From assembly GCA_963829355.1 (NCBI GenBank), contig CAWHHZ010000021.1, forward strand, positions 1-64,000: a stretch of 64,000 bases of DNA, in the 5' to 3' direction. How positions within the stretch are numbered: position 1 is the first letter of the stretch; each line of letters begins with the position of its first letter. The DNA comes from CAWHHZ01 sp963829355. GTDB lineage: Bacteria > Acidobacteriota > Thermoanaerobaculia > Gp7-AA8 > JAHWKK01. Under the pieces are notes generated by a model. The model did not search any database. It was not told where the DNA came from and saw only the letters and a list, made by a program, of their open reading frames with translations. Below, in pieces: positions 1 through 6,903 of this stretch. The position numbers were made by a program, and so were the translations under genes.

Positions 1-480
1 CAACGGCAGAACGAAGTGGTAGAGAAGATGATCGAACCTCTCGCCATCGATCGTGATCCCGAGCTCATTCATCGAGGTGAAGTCGCTCTGGGCGGCCTCA
101 CCCGGACGATGCTCCTGCGGGAACATCACTTCCTTCTGCGGGCCATGCTCGACGCGCCACCGCCGAACCCGCCGTTGCAGTGTCCGCAGCTGCCCTTCAT
201 GGATGCCCGCATCCTCTCCCTCGAGCAGATGCTCCATGATCGTCTTCGCTTCGAGGCCCGGCGCCTGCTCGAGCATTGCCTCGATCCGGGGCCACAAATC
301 CTCGAACGGGTCCTTACGCGTCCGGTACTCCCGTCCCGGCCGCGATCCCTGCGGTGGGGCTCCATTCCGGTAGCGGCGAGCCGTGTTCTCGCTCATGTCC
401 GCTCGCAGCGCCGCTTTCTCCAGCGTCGCTCCCTCACTCAACTCTTTCATCAGTGTCTCCACTTGCCGGCGTGACTTCAT
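1..480 (-). CDS. istA: IS21-family transposase IstA, N-terminal part (runs off window)
   Basis: The minus-strand frame starts with ATG at 480 and stays open to the window edge (160 codons seen). It begins MKSRRQVETLMKELSEG with a helix-turn-helix-like start (EKAALRADMSENTARRY). The blocks KDPFEDLWPRIEAMLEQAPG and EVMFPQEHRPGEAAQSDF follow, which are typical of the region before the DDE core of IS21 IstA. The catalytic core and the partner IstB ATPase lie outside the window. IstA joins DNA ends during cut-and-paste transposition. An IS21-like terminal repeat at 541-591 supports the call. I am confident of the family but not of the element's integrity. Confidence 0.85.
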   Translation of the reverse strand, partial: MKSRRQVETLMKELSEGATLEKAALRADMSENTARRYRNGAPPQGSRPGREYRTRKDPFEDLWPRIEAMLEQAPGLEAKTIMEHLLEGEDAGIHEGQLRTLQRRVRRWRVEHGPQKEVMFPQEHRPGEAAQSDFTSMNELGITIDGERFDHLLYHFVLPL

Positions 481-591
481 CGCCCTCCCTTCGGAGAGGC
501 GACTCTACGCGATCACCCCGGCGTCGTTCTGTGGAGATCCGACCCGCAGATCTAGTTGTCGTTGGCCCGCAGGTTTAATTGTCGCTGAACA
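481..591 (-). mobile_element. IS21-type element terminus with two subterminal repeats
   Basis: Read on the minus strand the end begins TGTTCAGCGAC at 591. Two imperfect ~23-bp copies follow on the plus strand (541-564 and 564-587; shared core GACCCGCAG-like ... TTGTCG-TG). Multiple subterminal repeats are the known IS21 transposase-binding arrangement. The element end abuts the interrupted integrase-like reading frame, which marks the insertion point at about 591/592. The other end is outside the window, so a target duplication cannot be checked. Confidence 0.75.
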
Positions 592-951
592 CTCCCGCGC
601 GACCCGCCGGATCAACTCACGCATCTCTTCCGACAGCCGCGGCCGTCCCACGTGCTTCCGCTCTCGCCGCATCAGTATCGCGACCCACTCGCGCTTCCAC
701 CGCATCAGCGTCCGCGGCGTGAACGCGAAACACCGCTCCCGCCAGTCGGGAGTGAACCGCGCGAGCAGAACGAAGAGCAACTTCTCGCGCCGAGTCGCAC
801 GCCGCCGCTGGGCCTTCTTGTCGCGAAACATGCACAACTGCCGCTCGAGCGACAACAGCACCAGCGCATCGCAGCGCCGGACGAGTCGCAGCATCGACAG
901 GATGACCAACAACTCGCCGAGACACACGACGAGCAGAACCGAAACGACCAA
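592..951 (-). pseudogene. Integrase/transposase N-terminal remnant interrupted by the IS21 element
   Basis: The frame begins at a TTG (951) with a hydrophobic start (VVSVLLVVCLGELLVILSM). It continues through LSLERQLCMFRDKKAQRRR, LFVLLARFTPDWRE and PRTLMRWKREWV to GRPRLSEEMRELIRRVARE, where IS21 terminal sequence begins. This is the order seen in rve-type integrases before the DDE domain (N-terminal leader, helix-turn-helix, GRPR, then the core). The catalytic domain is missing, displaced by the insertion or lost. The exact IS family cannot be told from this part. Confidence 0.65.
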
Positions 952-1153
952 GTGAGAACCTCTGAGGGAGATCTCGGCGCCAGTGCGGCGTCGTGTGAGC
1001 GGAGACCATAGCAGACCGAGGAGTTAGAGGAGTTGGATCTCCGTCAGCGGGAAAGAACCGTCCGCAGGAGCTCAGCCAACGTTTCCTCATCTCGTTGCGA
1101 AAGGTGTCCGAGCTTCCGAAGAATCAGGTTAAATTGGGGTCACAGCCAGAAAA

Positions 1154-1780
1154 TCAACTTAACTGCTTTCGGATCGAGGCGAGAGATCGGCGATATTCGG
1201 GGTCGTGTTGCTCGAGCCGATCGGCGGTTTGAATCATTCTGGAGACGGCCTGGTCTGAGATGTCGAGGTACTCGGAGATCATGCGCATCGTCAGACCGCA
1301 CTCGTGGTGAGCGAGCTGAGCGAAGGCTTCGCCCCGGACGGCGATTTTTCTTTCGGAGGCTGGCGGGGGTTTCGTCGAAGTGGTCGAGAACGAGCTCGAG
1401 TACGTGGTCGAGCGAGGGGCGGACGATCTGGAGCTGAGCCCGGGGGTGAGCACGACTTCTGGGTCGAGAGGAGACGATCGACTGGATGAGGTCGCAGAAT
1501 GCCTCGCCGCCGAGATAGATCTGACCGATGACCGATTCCCACGGCTTGTACTCGGCTCCGCGGGCGTCGGCCACAAATCTCCGGTAATTCTCGCGAGCCT
1601 CGGTCTTGTCCCACAAATCGAACTTCGAGAGCGTCCACTAGGTTTCGAGCCAGGAGGGAGCGGGAGCGAGACCGGCGGTTGCCCTGTAGTTGCTCCACTT
1701 CCAGTCTCCTGCGTACCTGACGGCGCCACAGCGAACTGGGTGAGCACGACTCTTCAGACCGGAAGGGATGCCGGCGTAAA
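1154..1780 (-). pseudogene. REP-associated tyrosine transposase (RAYT), C-terminal remnant 1
   Basis: Pieces in different frames read in RAYT order: HPVRCGAVRYAGDWKWSNYR, GLAPAPSWLET then an in-frame TAG, RENYRRFVADARGAEYKPWE, SVIGQIYLGGEAFCD, and, after a frameshift near 1370, VRGEAFAQLAHHECGLTMRM with a helix-turn-helix-like tail (YLDISDQAVSRMIQ). IS200-like RAYTs mobilise REP palindromes. The HUH catalytic half is absent. The sequence after the stop (AATTGGGGTCACAGCCAG near 1133-1150) resembles the flanks usually seen at RAYT elements. It is non-functional as read. Confidence 0.75.
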
Positions 1781-1796
1781 CAGGAAACTCCCCTAA

Positions 1797-2165
1797 CTAA
1801 CCCGGGGCGGAAGTTTCGGGCGGATGACGGTCGATGATCGCCTGCAACTGCGGGATGAGCTCTGGAATCTCATTACGTACGAGATTCCAGATTCGCGACT
1901 GATCGATTTCTCCATAGTCGTGAACCAGCACGTGCCGTTGCGCCGAGATCTTCTGCCAGGGAATGTCGTCGTGTTCCGCTCTGAAGGGAGCGCTCACATG
2001 ATTGGCCGCCTCGCCGATGATCTGAATCGAACGCTCGACCGCTCGTACAAGAATCCGGTTCTGGATGTACGCGTCGAAGTCCACCTGCTTGACAAACGAC
2101 ACGACTTCGCGAGCGGACGAAAGCATGTCCCAGACGTATCCCACATCCGCCTCGTCAGGCCGCAT
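1797..2165 (-). CDS. hepT: HepT-family ribonuclease toxin
   Basis: This is 122 residues from ATG at 2165. The signature R-x4-H-x-Y is present as RHVLVHDY, followed by the usual alpha-helical end (IWNLVRNEIPELIPQLQAI). In the family, HepT is a HEPN RNase held inactive by AMPylation of its Tyr by the MntA nucleotidyltransferase. The start codon overlaps the expected stop of mntA, the typical arrangement. The same frame is also open upstream into the mntA N-terminal half, so the sequence as given could make an MntA-HepT fusion. The toxin itself looks intact. Confidence 0.85.
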   Translation of the reverse strand: MRPDEADVGYVWDMLSSAREVVSFVKQVDFDAYIQNRILVRAVERSIQIIGEAANHVSAPFRAEHDDIPWQKISAQRHVLVHDYGEIDQSRIWNLVRNEIPELIPQLQAIIDRHPPETSAPG

Positions 2166-2462
2166 AGACGATTCTCGCTGTCTCGAGAATGTGGCGCCGG
2201 CGGTAGGGGTTGCGCAGCGCTTTCTTCTCCACGAGGTCCACGCGATGACCCGTAGTTGCTCCAGCTCGGCTTTCAGGTCAGCAAGATCCCACAGGCTCCA
2301 CCCGGCATCCGCTGCGAAGGTGACGAGGATGTCGATATCGCTCTCTTCACCAAAATCCTCACGTGTGACGGAGCCGAACAGCGCGAGCTCCTCGATCTTC
2401 CATCGTTCAGCGAGGTCCACCAGCTCCTTCGCCGGAAGATTGATTCTTATGTCTCCCATCAT
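2155..2462 (-). pseudogene. mntA: MntA-type antitoxin nucleotidyltransferase, frameshifted
   Basis: The N-terminal half has the minimal nucleotidyltransferase motif GSX10DXD (GSVTREDFGEESDIDILV) and the usual WSLWDLADLKAELEQL. Near 2249-2251 the frame changes. Adding one G to the GGG run restores GHRVDLVEKKALRNPYRRR and the normal ending at the TGA at 2155-2157. As read, the upstream frame continues into hepT. MntA AMPylates HepT, so loss of its C-terminal part could leave the toxin uncontrolled. Either a true mutation fused the two proteins or a base is missing from the sequence. Confidence 0.8.
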
Positions 2463-2671
2463 CAGGATTTTAACCGACATCCGAACAAACAACTACGGGG
2501 ACCCGGGCACCAACTCCTCGTGTCTTCTCCCCTGAAGCCCGCGTGACGGATACAGTCGGTCTCCAGCGAGGAAAACACGGAGACCTGCGCTGATGTCTTT
2601 GTTTGGCGTCGGCGGGATTCGTCCGACCGAGATCAATCGGATTTGAGAAGTCCTTGCGCACGCTGATAATG

Positions 2672-3420
2672 TCATCTCAGGCGTGCCCGGTGGGCCAATG
2701 TCCGCAGGATGGTGTCGAGGACTGAATCAAGACTCTTTCCAAGATCTTCGGCCAGGAAACGCAGGACGAAGTAACCGCTTTCCTGAAGCAGCAGGTCCTT
2801 TCTGCGATCGCGTCGGTAGGCCGCGGTGTCCGAGAGATGTTGCGGGCCGTCGATCTCGATGACGACCTTCTCAGCGGCACAGAGCAGATCGACCTCCATA
2901 TGGCCGGTTTCATCGAATGGGATTGAGAGCACCGCGTTCAGCCCGAATTGACCTCGGGTGTTGTCCATGGTCTCGAGGCGGCGGAACAGGAACGCTTCGC
3001 TCGAGCTGCGGGCTCGTGCGAGGCCTTCGGCGTCTTTCGGGATCGGGCGCGCTGTGTCAACAAAGAGTCTTGCCAGCGGAAGATGCACGCCGTCACGGAC
3101 GAGCCTTCGAACAGTTGCGGTGTAGTCGCTTTTCCACGCCGTATCCGGTGGAAGCGGATTTCCGCAGGCCAGCCTGGCGTGGCGCTCGCGGGAAGTGTGA
3201 GGGTATACCCGACCGATTCGTAACCTTTGCAACGGCGCTCAAACATTCGAGCGAGCATCGGGACGTCGAGATCGGCGTAGTCGTAGACCTGGACCACCCG
3301 CTTTCCTTCGCGCCTCAAAGCACCGCGCCTCAAAGCAGGGTCACGTCTTTGTTTGTCGGTCCAGGGACCGAATTCCAAAGACGTGACCCGTATTTCACTG
3401 GCTCTGACCCTAATGACTGA
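2672..3420 (-). pseudogene. SF2-helicase C-terminus fused to a DUF559 nuclease-like domain, truncated and frameshifted
   Basis: From about 3320 one frame reads VVQVYDYADLDVPMLARMFE and ERRCKGYESVGYTLTLPASA, which resembles the C-terminal tail of superfamily 2 helicases of the TOTE-conflict/restriction type. Near 3156 the frame shifts; one more C would give PGWPAEIPLPPDTAWKSDY. The second frame carries a DUF559 domain with the PD-(D/E)XK-like residues HMEVDLL and VIEIDGPQHL, then RDRRKDLLLQESGYFVLRFL. Helicase plus DUF559 tails occur in large defence proteins. Everything upstream of ~3420 is gone, replaced by RAYT-like sequence. The helicase assignment is weaker than the DUF559 one. Confidence 0.6.
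3338..3389. repeat. REP-like nested hairpin next to RAYT fragment
   Basis: GGGTCACGTCTTTG (3338-3351) pairs perfectly with CAAAGACGTGACCC (3376-3389). Inside the loop CGGTCC-AG-GGACCG (3357-3370) forms a second perfect stem. Just outside lies AGTGAAATACGGGTCA/GGGTCAGAGCCA-type sequence, which is common at RAYT element ends. It probably marks the boundary where a RAYT-type element joined the decayed helicase gene. Confidence 0.65.
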
Positions 3421-3510
3421 TTCCCACGGCTTGTACTCGGCTCCAACGGGCGTCGGCCACAAATCTCCGGTAATCCTCGCGAGCCTGGCTTCGCCGAGAT
3501 TCGGTGAAAT
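3415..3510 (-). pseudogene. RAYT remnant 2 (short internal fragment)
   Basis: About 90 bases repeat the part of RAYT remnant 1 that encodes NYRRFVADARGAEYKPWE (compare 1525-1605 with 3418-3490, nearly identical). No start, catalytic region or continuing frame is present. It lies directly against the truncated helicase/DUF559 gene. Confidence 0.7.
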
Positions 3511-3554
3511 AAAGAGACCGATATCAGTGCTATCATTCCGCAGGGAGATGAATG

Positions 3555-3785
3555 ATGGCCCAACTCATCGTAAGGAACCTCGACGACGCGATCGTTCAGG
3601 AGTTGAAGGAGAGAGCGGCTCGGCACGGACGGTCCGCCGAGGAGGAGCACCGGCAAATCCTGAAAAAGGCGCTGGTGCCCGCACGCCCGAAGGTCTCCTT
3701 CAAGGAGCTCATCGCGGTGATGCCCGAGGTTGACGAATCCGACCTCGAGAGAATGGATGACTTCGGACGTGAGGTTCGCCTGTGA
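3555..3785 (+). CDS. FitA-like ribbon-helix-helix antitoxin
   Basis: About 76 residues. It starts MAQLIVRNLDDAIVQELKER, a ribbon-helix-helix DNA-binding fold of the FitA/VapB type, then AARHGRSAEEEHRQILKKAL, and ends with an acidic toxin-binding tail. I chose the second of two adjacent ATGs (3555) because it sits 7 bases after AGGGAG, whereas 3552 sits only 4 bases away. It overlaps the following PIN toxin by 4 bases, the usual operon form, and should repress its own promoter. Confidence 0.85.
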   Translation: MAQLIVRNLDDAIVQELKERAARHGRSAEEEHRQILKKALVPARPKVSFKELIAVMPEVDESDLERMDDFGREVRL

Positions 3786-4177
3786 GTTTTCTGATCGATA
3801 CGAACGTCATCTCGGAGGTGAGGAAAGGCTCGCGATGCGACCCGGGGGTTTCCGAGTGGTGGTCCGGAGTCAGTGATGATGAGATCTACCTCAGCGTCTT
3901 GACCACTGGAGAGATCAGGAAAGGAATCGAGAGTGCTCGGCGCCGGGATCCCGAGGCGGCTGCTGCGCTCGAGGGGTGGCTCTATCGGATCCTGAATGAT
4001 TTCGCTGATCGGGTGCTGCCGATCGATGTTCCTATTTCCGACGAGTGGGCCCGACTGAACGTTCCCGATCCTCTTCCGGTGATCGACGGTCTCATCGCCG
4101 CAACGGCAAAGGTGCGTGGTCTGATCGTTGTGACCGCAACACGCGTGACATCGAGCGAACAGGGGCGAGAGTACTGA
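3782..4177 (+). CDS. vapC: VapC/FitB-like PIN-domain toxin with C-terminal frameshift
   Basis: PIN RNase with FLIDTNVISEV at the N-terminus (first Asp), the Glu in LTTGEIRKG and the Asp in PVIDGLIAATA. As read it ends TATRVTSSEQGREY. Adding one C near 4134 restores TRNTRDIERTGARVLNPF and a stop at 4204-4206. The lost part includes the conserved TRN-x-x-D that carries the fourth acidic metal ligand, so the protein as read is probably weak or inactive. It pairs with the antitoxin at 3555. Confidence 0.8.
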   Translation: MSFLIDTNVISEVRKGSRCDPGVSEWWSGVSDDEIYLSVLTTGEIRKGIESARRRDPEAAAALEGWLYRILNDFADRVLPIDVPISDEWARLNVPDPLPVIDGLIAATAKVRGLIVVTATRVTSSEQGREY

Positions 4178-4206
4178 ATCCGTTCCAGGGAGTGACGGGG
4201 CGCTGA

Positions 4207-4767
4207 TACGGCCCGTTGATGTCAGATCTCCATTTTTCGGTCGAGTCCGCGACACGTAGAATCTCCCGAGGAGTGGATGATTCGGCGATGCCGCGACGAG
4301 GAGGAGGGGATGGTCGGGTATGGCGAGTTCGTGATGGCGCGGCTCGACAGCACCGAGGAGCGGTCGTTCCTGCGGACGCTCACCCACGGCAGCGGGTCCA
4401 GGACTGGATCGATGAGAAGACCCGGAGCACCGAGCATCCCCGCTACCAGCCTGACGTCGGCCGCCCCTCGGTCGATGCGATCACGGGCGCGTCTGTGCCG
4501 TCTTCGACAAGACGCGTGAGGAACTGAGGACAAAGCGGGGCGACCCCGGCCCCCCCCAAGACGTGAGCCCGCCCCCTTCGAGCACGTGCGCGAAGGGTTG
4601 CGGCCCTTCCGACACCCCTGCCGGGGTGCTTCGTGGTTTGGGTTGGGGCGATTGACGGTGGTTGCCCCTCCGGGGCCACCACCGGCTACCTTCCTGCACG
4701 CCTCCGGCGTGCTCTCCCCTTACTGCCAGAAATTCGAGATGAATTGAACTGGTTGAACTAGTTCATC
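4207..4767. other. Degenerate stretch, no intact gene
   Basis: Broken frames of a short protein can be followed on the plus strand (VGYGEFVMARLDSTEERSFL near 4310-4375, then in another frame VQDWIDEKTRSTEHPRYQP and VDAITGASVPSS up to 4519). I cannot name the family; DAITGAS is vaguely like FMN-binding motifs. From about 4540 to 4725 the DNA is GC-rich with CCGGGG-type palindromes (CCCCTGCCGGGG, CCCCTCCGGGGCC), like the REP-like repeats at 5436 and 6420. No RNA gene is seen. Confidence 0.5.
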
Positions 4768-5013
4768 ATGCCGGTGACTTACTCAACGTGGGAAGCGAAG
4801 ACGAAGTTCAGCGAGATCGTCCGCAAAGTTCGGCAGGGTCAGAGGGTTTATGTGTCGTATCGAGGAGAGCGTGTGGCCGAGATTCGTCCGATTGACGAGA
4901 GCGTGATCTCCCTCGACGAGCGCCTCGAGTCGATGGGCCGGACCGGAACCGTTTCCCGCGCCAGACGGGCGCCCGGTTCCATCTCGCGGATCACGAGGAA
5001 GCCCGGGCGCTGA
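4768..5013 (+). CDS. Phd/YefM-family antitoxin, C-terminus frameshifted
   Basis: It begins MPVTYSTWEAKTKFSEIVRK, then VRQGQRVYVSYRGERVAEIR, the Phd DNA-binding fold. As read it ends RKPGR at 5013. One more G in the run at 5005-5007 would give RKPGALKRFLDDRE ending at 5037-5039 and overlapping the toxin ATG at 5036 in the usual way. The missing tail is part of the toxin-binding region. The pair was probably complete until recently, or a base is missing from the assembly. Confidence 0.75.
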   Translation: MPVTYSTWEAKTKFSEIVRKVRQGQRVYVSYRGERVAEIRPIDESVISLDERLESMGRTGTVSRARRAPGSISRITRKPGR

Positions 5014-5035
5014 AGCGTTTCCTGGATGACCGTGA

Positions 5036-5419
5036 ATGAAGACCGCTTACGTCGATACCTCCATCCTCCTGGCGGTGCTGCTGGGGGAATCTTCGGAGAC
5101 GAAATCACGAAAGCGTCTCGCCGGCTTCGACCGGCTGCTCTCGTCCGCATTCATGGAGACTGAGCTCCGTTCGGCATTTCGCCGGGAAGAGGTGGACGAA
5201 GATCCCGCGGAGCTCTGGGAGATGATCACGTGGATTCATCCCGATCGGCGTCTGACTGAAGAGATGAGACGGGCACTCGGGTCCGGCTACGTGCGCGGCG
5301 CCGATCTGTGGCACATCGCCGCCGCGCTGTATGTCGACCCGACGGCGGAAGAGCTCGTCTTTCTCACGTTGGACGAGCGGCAGCGAACGATTGCGGAGCA
5401 ACTCGGCTTCGCGACCTGA
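5036..5419 (+). CDS. vapC: VapC-like PIN-domain toxin
   Basis: 127 residues, with AYVDTSILLAVLLGE (first Asp), ETELRSAF (Glu), RGADLWHIAAAL (Asp) and FLTLDERQRTIAEQLG (last Asp). All four PIN acidic positions are present, so this toxin looks active. PIN toxins cleave tRNA or other RNA. It directly follows the Phd-type antitoxin at 4768, whose own reading frame is disrupted near its end. Confidence 0.85.
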   Translation: MKTAYVDTSILLAVLLGESSETKSRKRLAGFDRLLSSAFMETELRSAFRREEVDEDPAELWEMITWIHPDRRLTEEMRRALGSGYVRGADLWHIAAALYVDPTAEELVFLTLDERQRTIAEQLGFAT

Positions 5420-5435
5420 CGCCGGGCGTAAAATT

Positions 5436-5585
5436 CGGTGGTCGAGTGAGGGGCGGACGATCTCGAGCTGCCATGTCGCCCCTGCCGGGGCTCGCGTGGT
5501 TTTTGAAGTGGCTCGGGACCGGGGGCTGCGCTCGTTCCTCGCTTGCCCCCGGCTACCTTCTGTCGCCCCTCCGGGGCTTTCCATG
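5436..5585. repeat. RAYT-associated REP-like repeat, copy 1
   Basis: A ~145-bp block (GAGGGGCGGACGATCTCGAG ... GCCCCTCCGGGGCTTTCC) is repeated almost exactly at 6420-6560. Its first bases encode, in reverse, the RAYT C-terminal IVRPSLDH. It contains CCCCTGCCGGGG and CCCCTCCGGGG palindromes. It sits between two toxin-antitoxin modules. Confidence 0.75.
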
Positions 5586-5638
5586 CTTGGCGCGCGCAGG
5601 AGTTGACACGAGATACGTGTGCACTTATGTTGTGTTTA

Positions 5639-5869
5639 ATGAACCTGACCATCTCAGTGGAAGAGGAGCTGCTGGAGAGGGCGAGAGAGCTTGCTCGCCG
5701 CCGAGGGGTGAGCCTTCAGGAGTTGATCCGGGACCAGTTACGGCTCCTGGCTGGTGAACGCAGCGGAGCAGACGTCGCCGATGAGCTTCTGGAGCTGATG
5801 CAGACGAGCGGGGGTCGCTCAGGCGGCCGCCGGCTGAGTCGTCACGAAGCGTACGAAGATCGCGTCTGA
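5639..5869 (+). CDS. vapB: Ribbon-helix-helix antitoxin (VapB/CopG-like)
   Basis: 76 residues starting MNLTISVEEELLERARELAR, then RRGVSLQELIRDQLRLLAG. The N-terminal beta strand and two helices are a ribbon-helix-helix fold. The acidic/basic tail (LSRHEAYEDRV) should contact the toxin. Its TGA overlaps the ATG of the downstream PIN gene by one base. A 60-bp piece of this gene is duplicated at 6616-6676. A longer in-frame start is possible, but the repeat upstream makes it unlikely. Confidence 0.8.
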   Translation: MNLTISVEEELLERARELARRRGVSLQELIRDQLRLLAGERSGADVADELLELMQTSGGRSGGRRLSRHEAYEDRV

Positions 5870-6276
5870 TGCGTCGTTTTCTCGATACGAACGTACTGCT
5901 TTACGCGGATGATCTCGACGCTGGCGAGAAACGGGATCGGGCTCAGCAGATCTTGCGGGACACCCTCAGCAGTGGCGAGGGAGTGGTGTCCACTCAGGTC
6001 CTGCAGGAGTTTTTTGTGATCTCGACTCGCAAACTCGGCACCGAAGCCGCGACCACTCGACGGAAGATTGAGCTTCTCGCCAGGATGGATGTGGTCCGGA
6101 TCGACCTGGGACTTATCCTGTCGGCAATCGATCTTCACCGCCTTCACTCCTTTTCCTTCTGGGACGCACTGATCGTCCGCGCTGCTGTCCTTGGTGGCTG
6201 CTCGATTGTCCTGTCCGAGGATCTTCAGCACGGACAGCTGATCGATGGCGTGAGGATCGAGAACCCGTTCCTCTGA
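5869..6276 (+). CDS. vapC: VapC-like PIN-domain toxin
   Basis: 135 residues: MRRFLDTNVLLYADD (Asp), STQVLQEFFVIST (Glu), SFWDALIVRAAVLGG (Asp) and IVLSEDLQHGQLIDGVRIEN (last Asp), the full PIN set. It is translationally coupled to the antitoxin at 5639 and appears intact. This is the only one of the four modules in which both partners look undamaged. Confidence 0.87.
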   Translation: MRRFLDTNVLLYADDLDAGEKRDRAQQILRDTLSSGEGVVSTQVLQEFFVISTRKLGTEAATTRRKIELLARMDVVRIDLGLILSAIDLHRLHSFSFWDALIVRAAVLGGCSIVLSEDLQHGQLIDGVRIENPFL

Positions 6277-6615
6277 AGACGATGATCATTGCGGTGAGGT
6301 ACTCGGAGATCATCGACAGACCGCACTCGTCGTGCGCGCGCCGAGCGAGGGTCTTCCGTCCTCGGAGGCTGGCGGGGGTTTCGTCGAAGTGGTCGAGAAC
6401 GAGCTCGAGTACGTGGCCGCGTGAGGGGCGGACGATCTCGAGCTGCCATGTCGTCCCTGCCGGGGCTCGCGTGGTTTTTGAAGTGGCTCGGGACCGGGGG
6501 CCGCGCTCGTTCCTCGCTTGCCCCCGGCTACCTTCTGTCGCCCCTGCGGGGCTTTCCGTCGAGATCGGCATCCGGGGATCGATGGTGCGAATCCGTGGCG
6601 CATTAAGTTACTTTT
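6277..6615 (-). pseudogene. RAYT remnant 3 with REP-like repeat copy 2
   Basis: Minus-strand pieces LEIVRPSRGHVLELVLDHFD and ETPASLRGRKTLARRAHDEC match the C-terminal part of RAYT remnant 1 with different lesions. The block 6420-6560 is the second copy of the repeat at 5436-5585. No open gene remains. Confidence 0.7.
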
Positions 6616-6676
6616 CTGGAGAGAGCGAGAGAGCTTGCGCGCCGCCGAGGGGTGAGCCTTCAGGAGTTGATCCGGA
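6616..6676 (+). pseudogene. Duplicated fragment of the 5639 antitoxin gene
   Basis: About 60 bases (CTGGAGAGAGCGAGAGAGCT ... GAGTTGATCCGG) match 5672-5732 inside the antitoxin gene with only a few differences. Together with the REP-like copy upstream it shows that a ~250-bp block ending inside the antitoxin was copied and then partly deleted. Confidence 0.75.
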
Positions 6677-6860
6677 CGTTCTCTCTCCCCAGTTCATCTC
6701 ACTGATGCGACGCGATCCCGCTGACGGCGGCCTCACGCTGATGGTCACCACCGTCGGGTCGACAGGACCGCACACCTACGAGCTCTATCGCAGCGTCGAT
6801 GACGGCAACTCCTGGACCAAACTGAGCTTCGAGGCGAAGGAATGTGAGAAGACCGTAGAC
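6677..6860 (+). pseudogene. Fragment of a secreted BNR/sialidase-like repeat protein
   Basis: An open stretch reads PQFISLMRRDPADGGLTLMV, GPHTYELYRSVDDGNSWTKL. The motif S-x-D-x-G-x-x-W is the BNR/Asp-box of beta-propeller exo-enzymes. There is no start or signal peptide, and it is fused in frame to copied antitoxin sequence. It is probably a stranded piece. Confidence 0.5.
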
Positions 6861-6903
6861 AGGGTCCGCATGTCACAACCGCGTGCGTGTCGAGCGGATC
6901 CCG

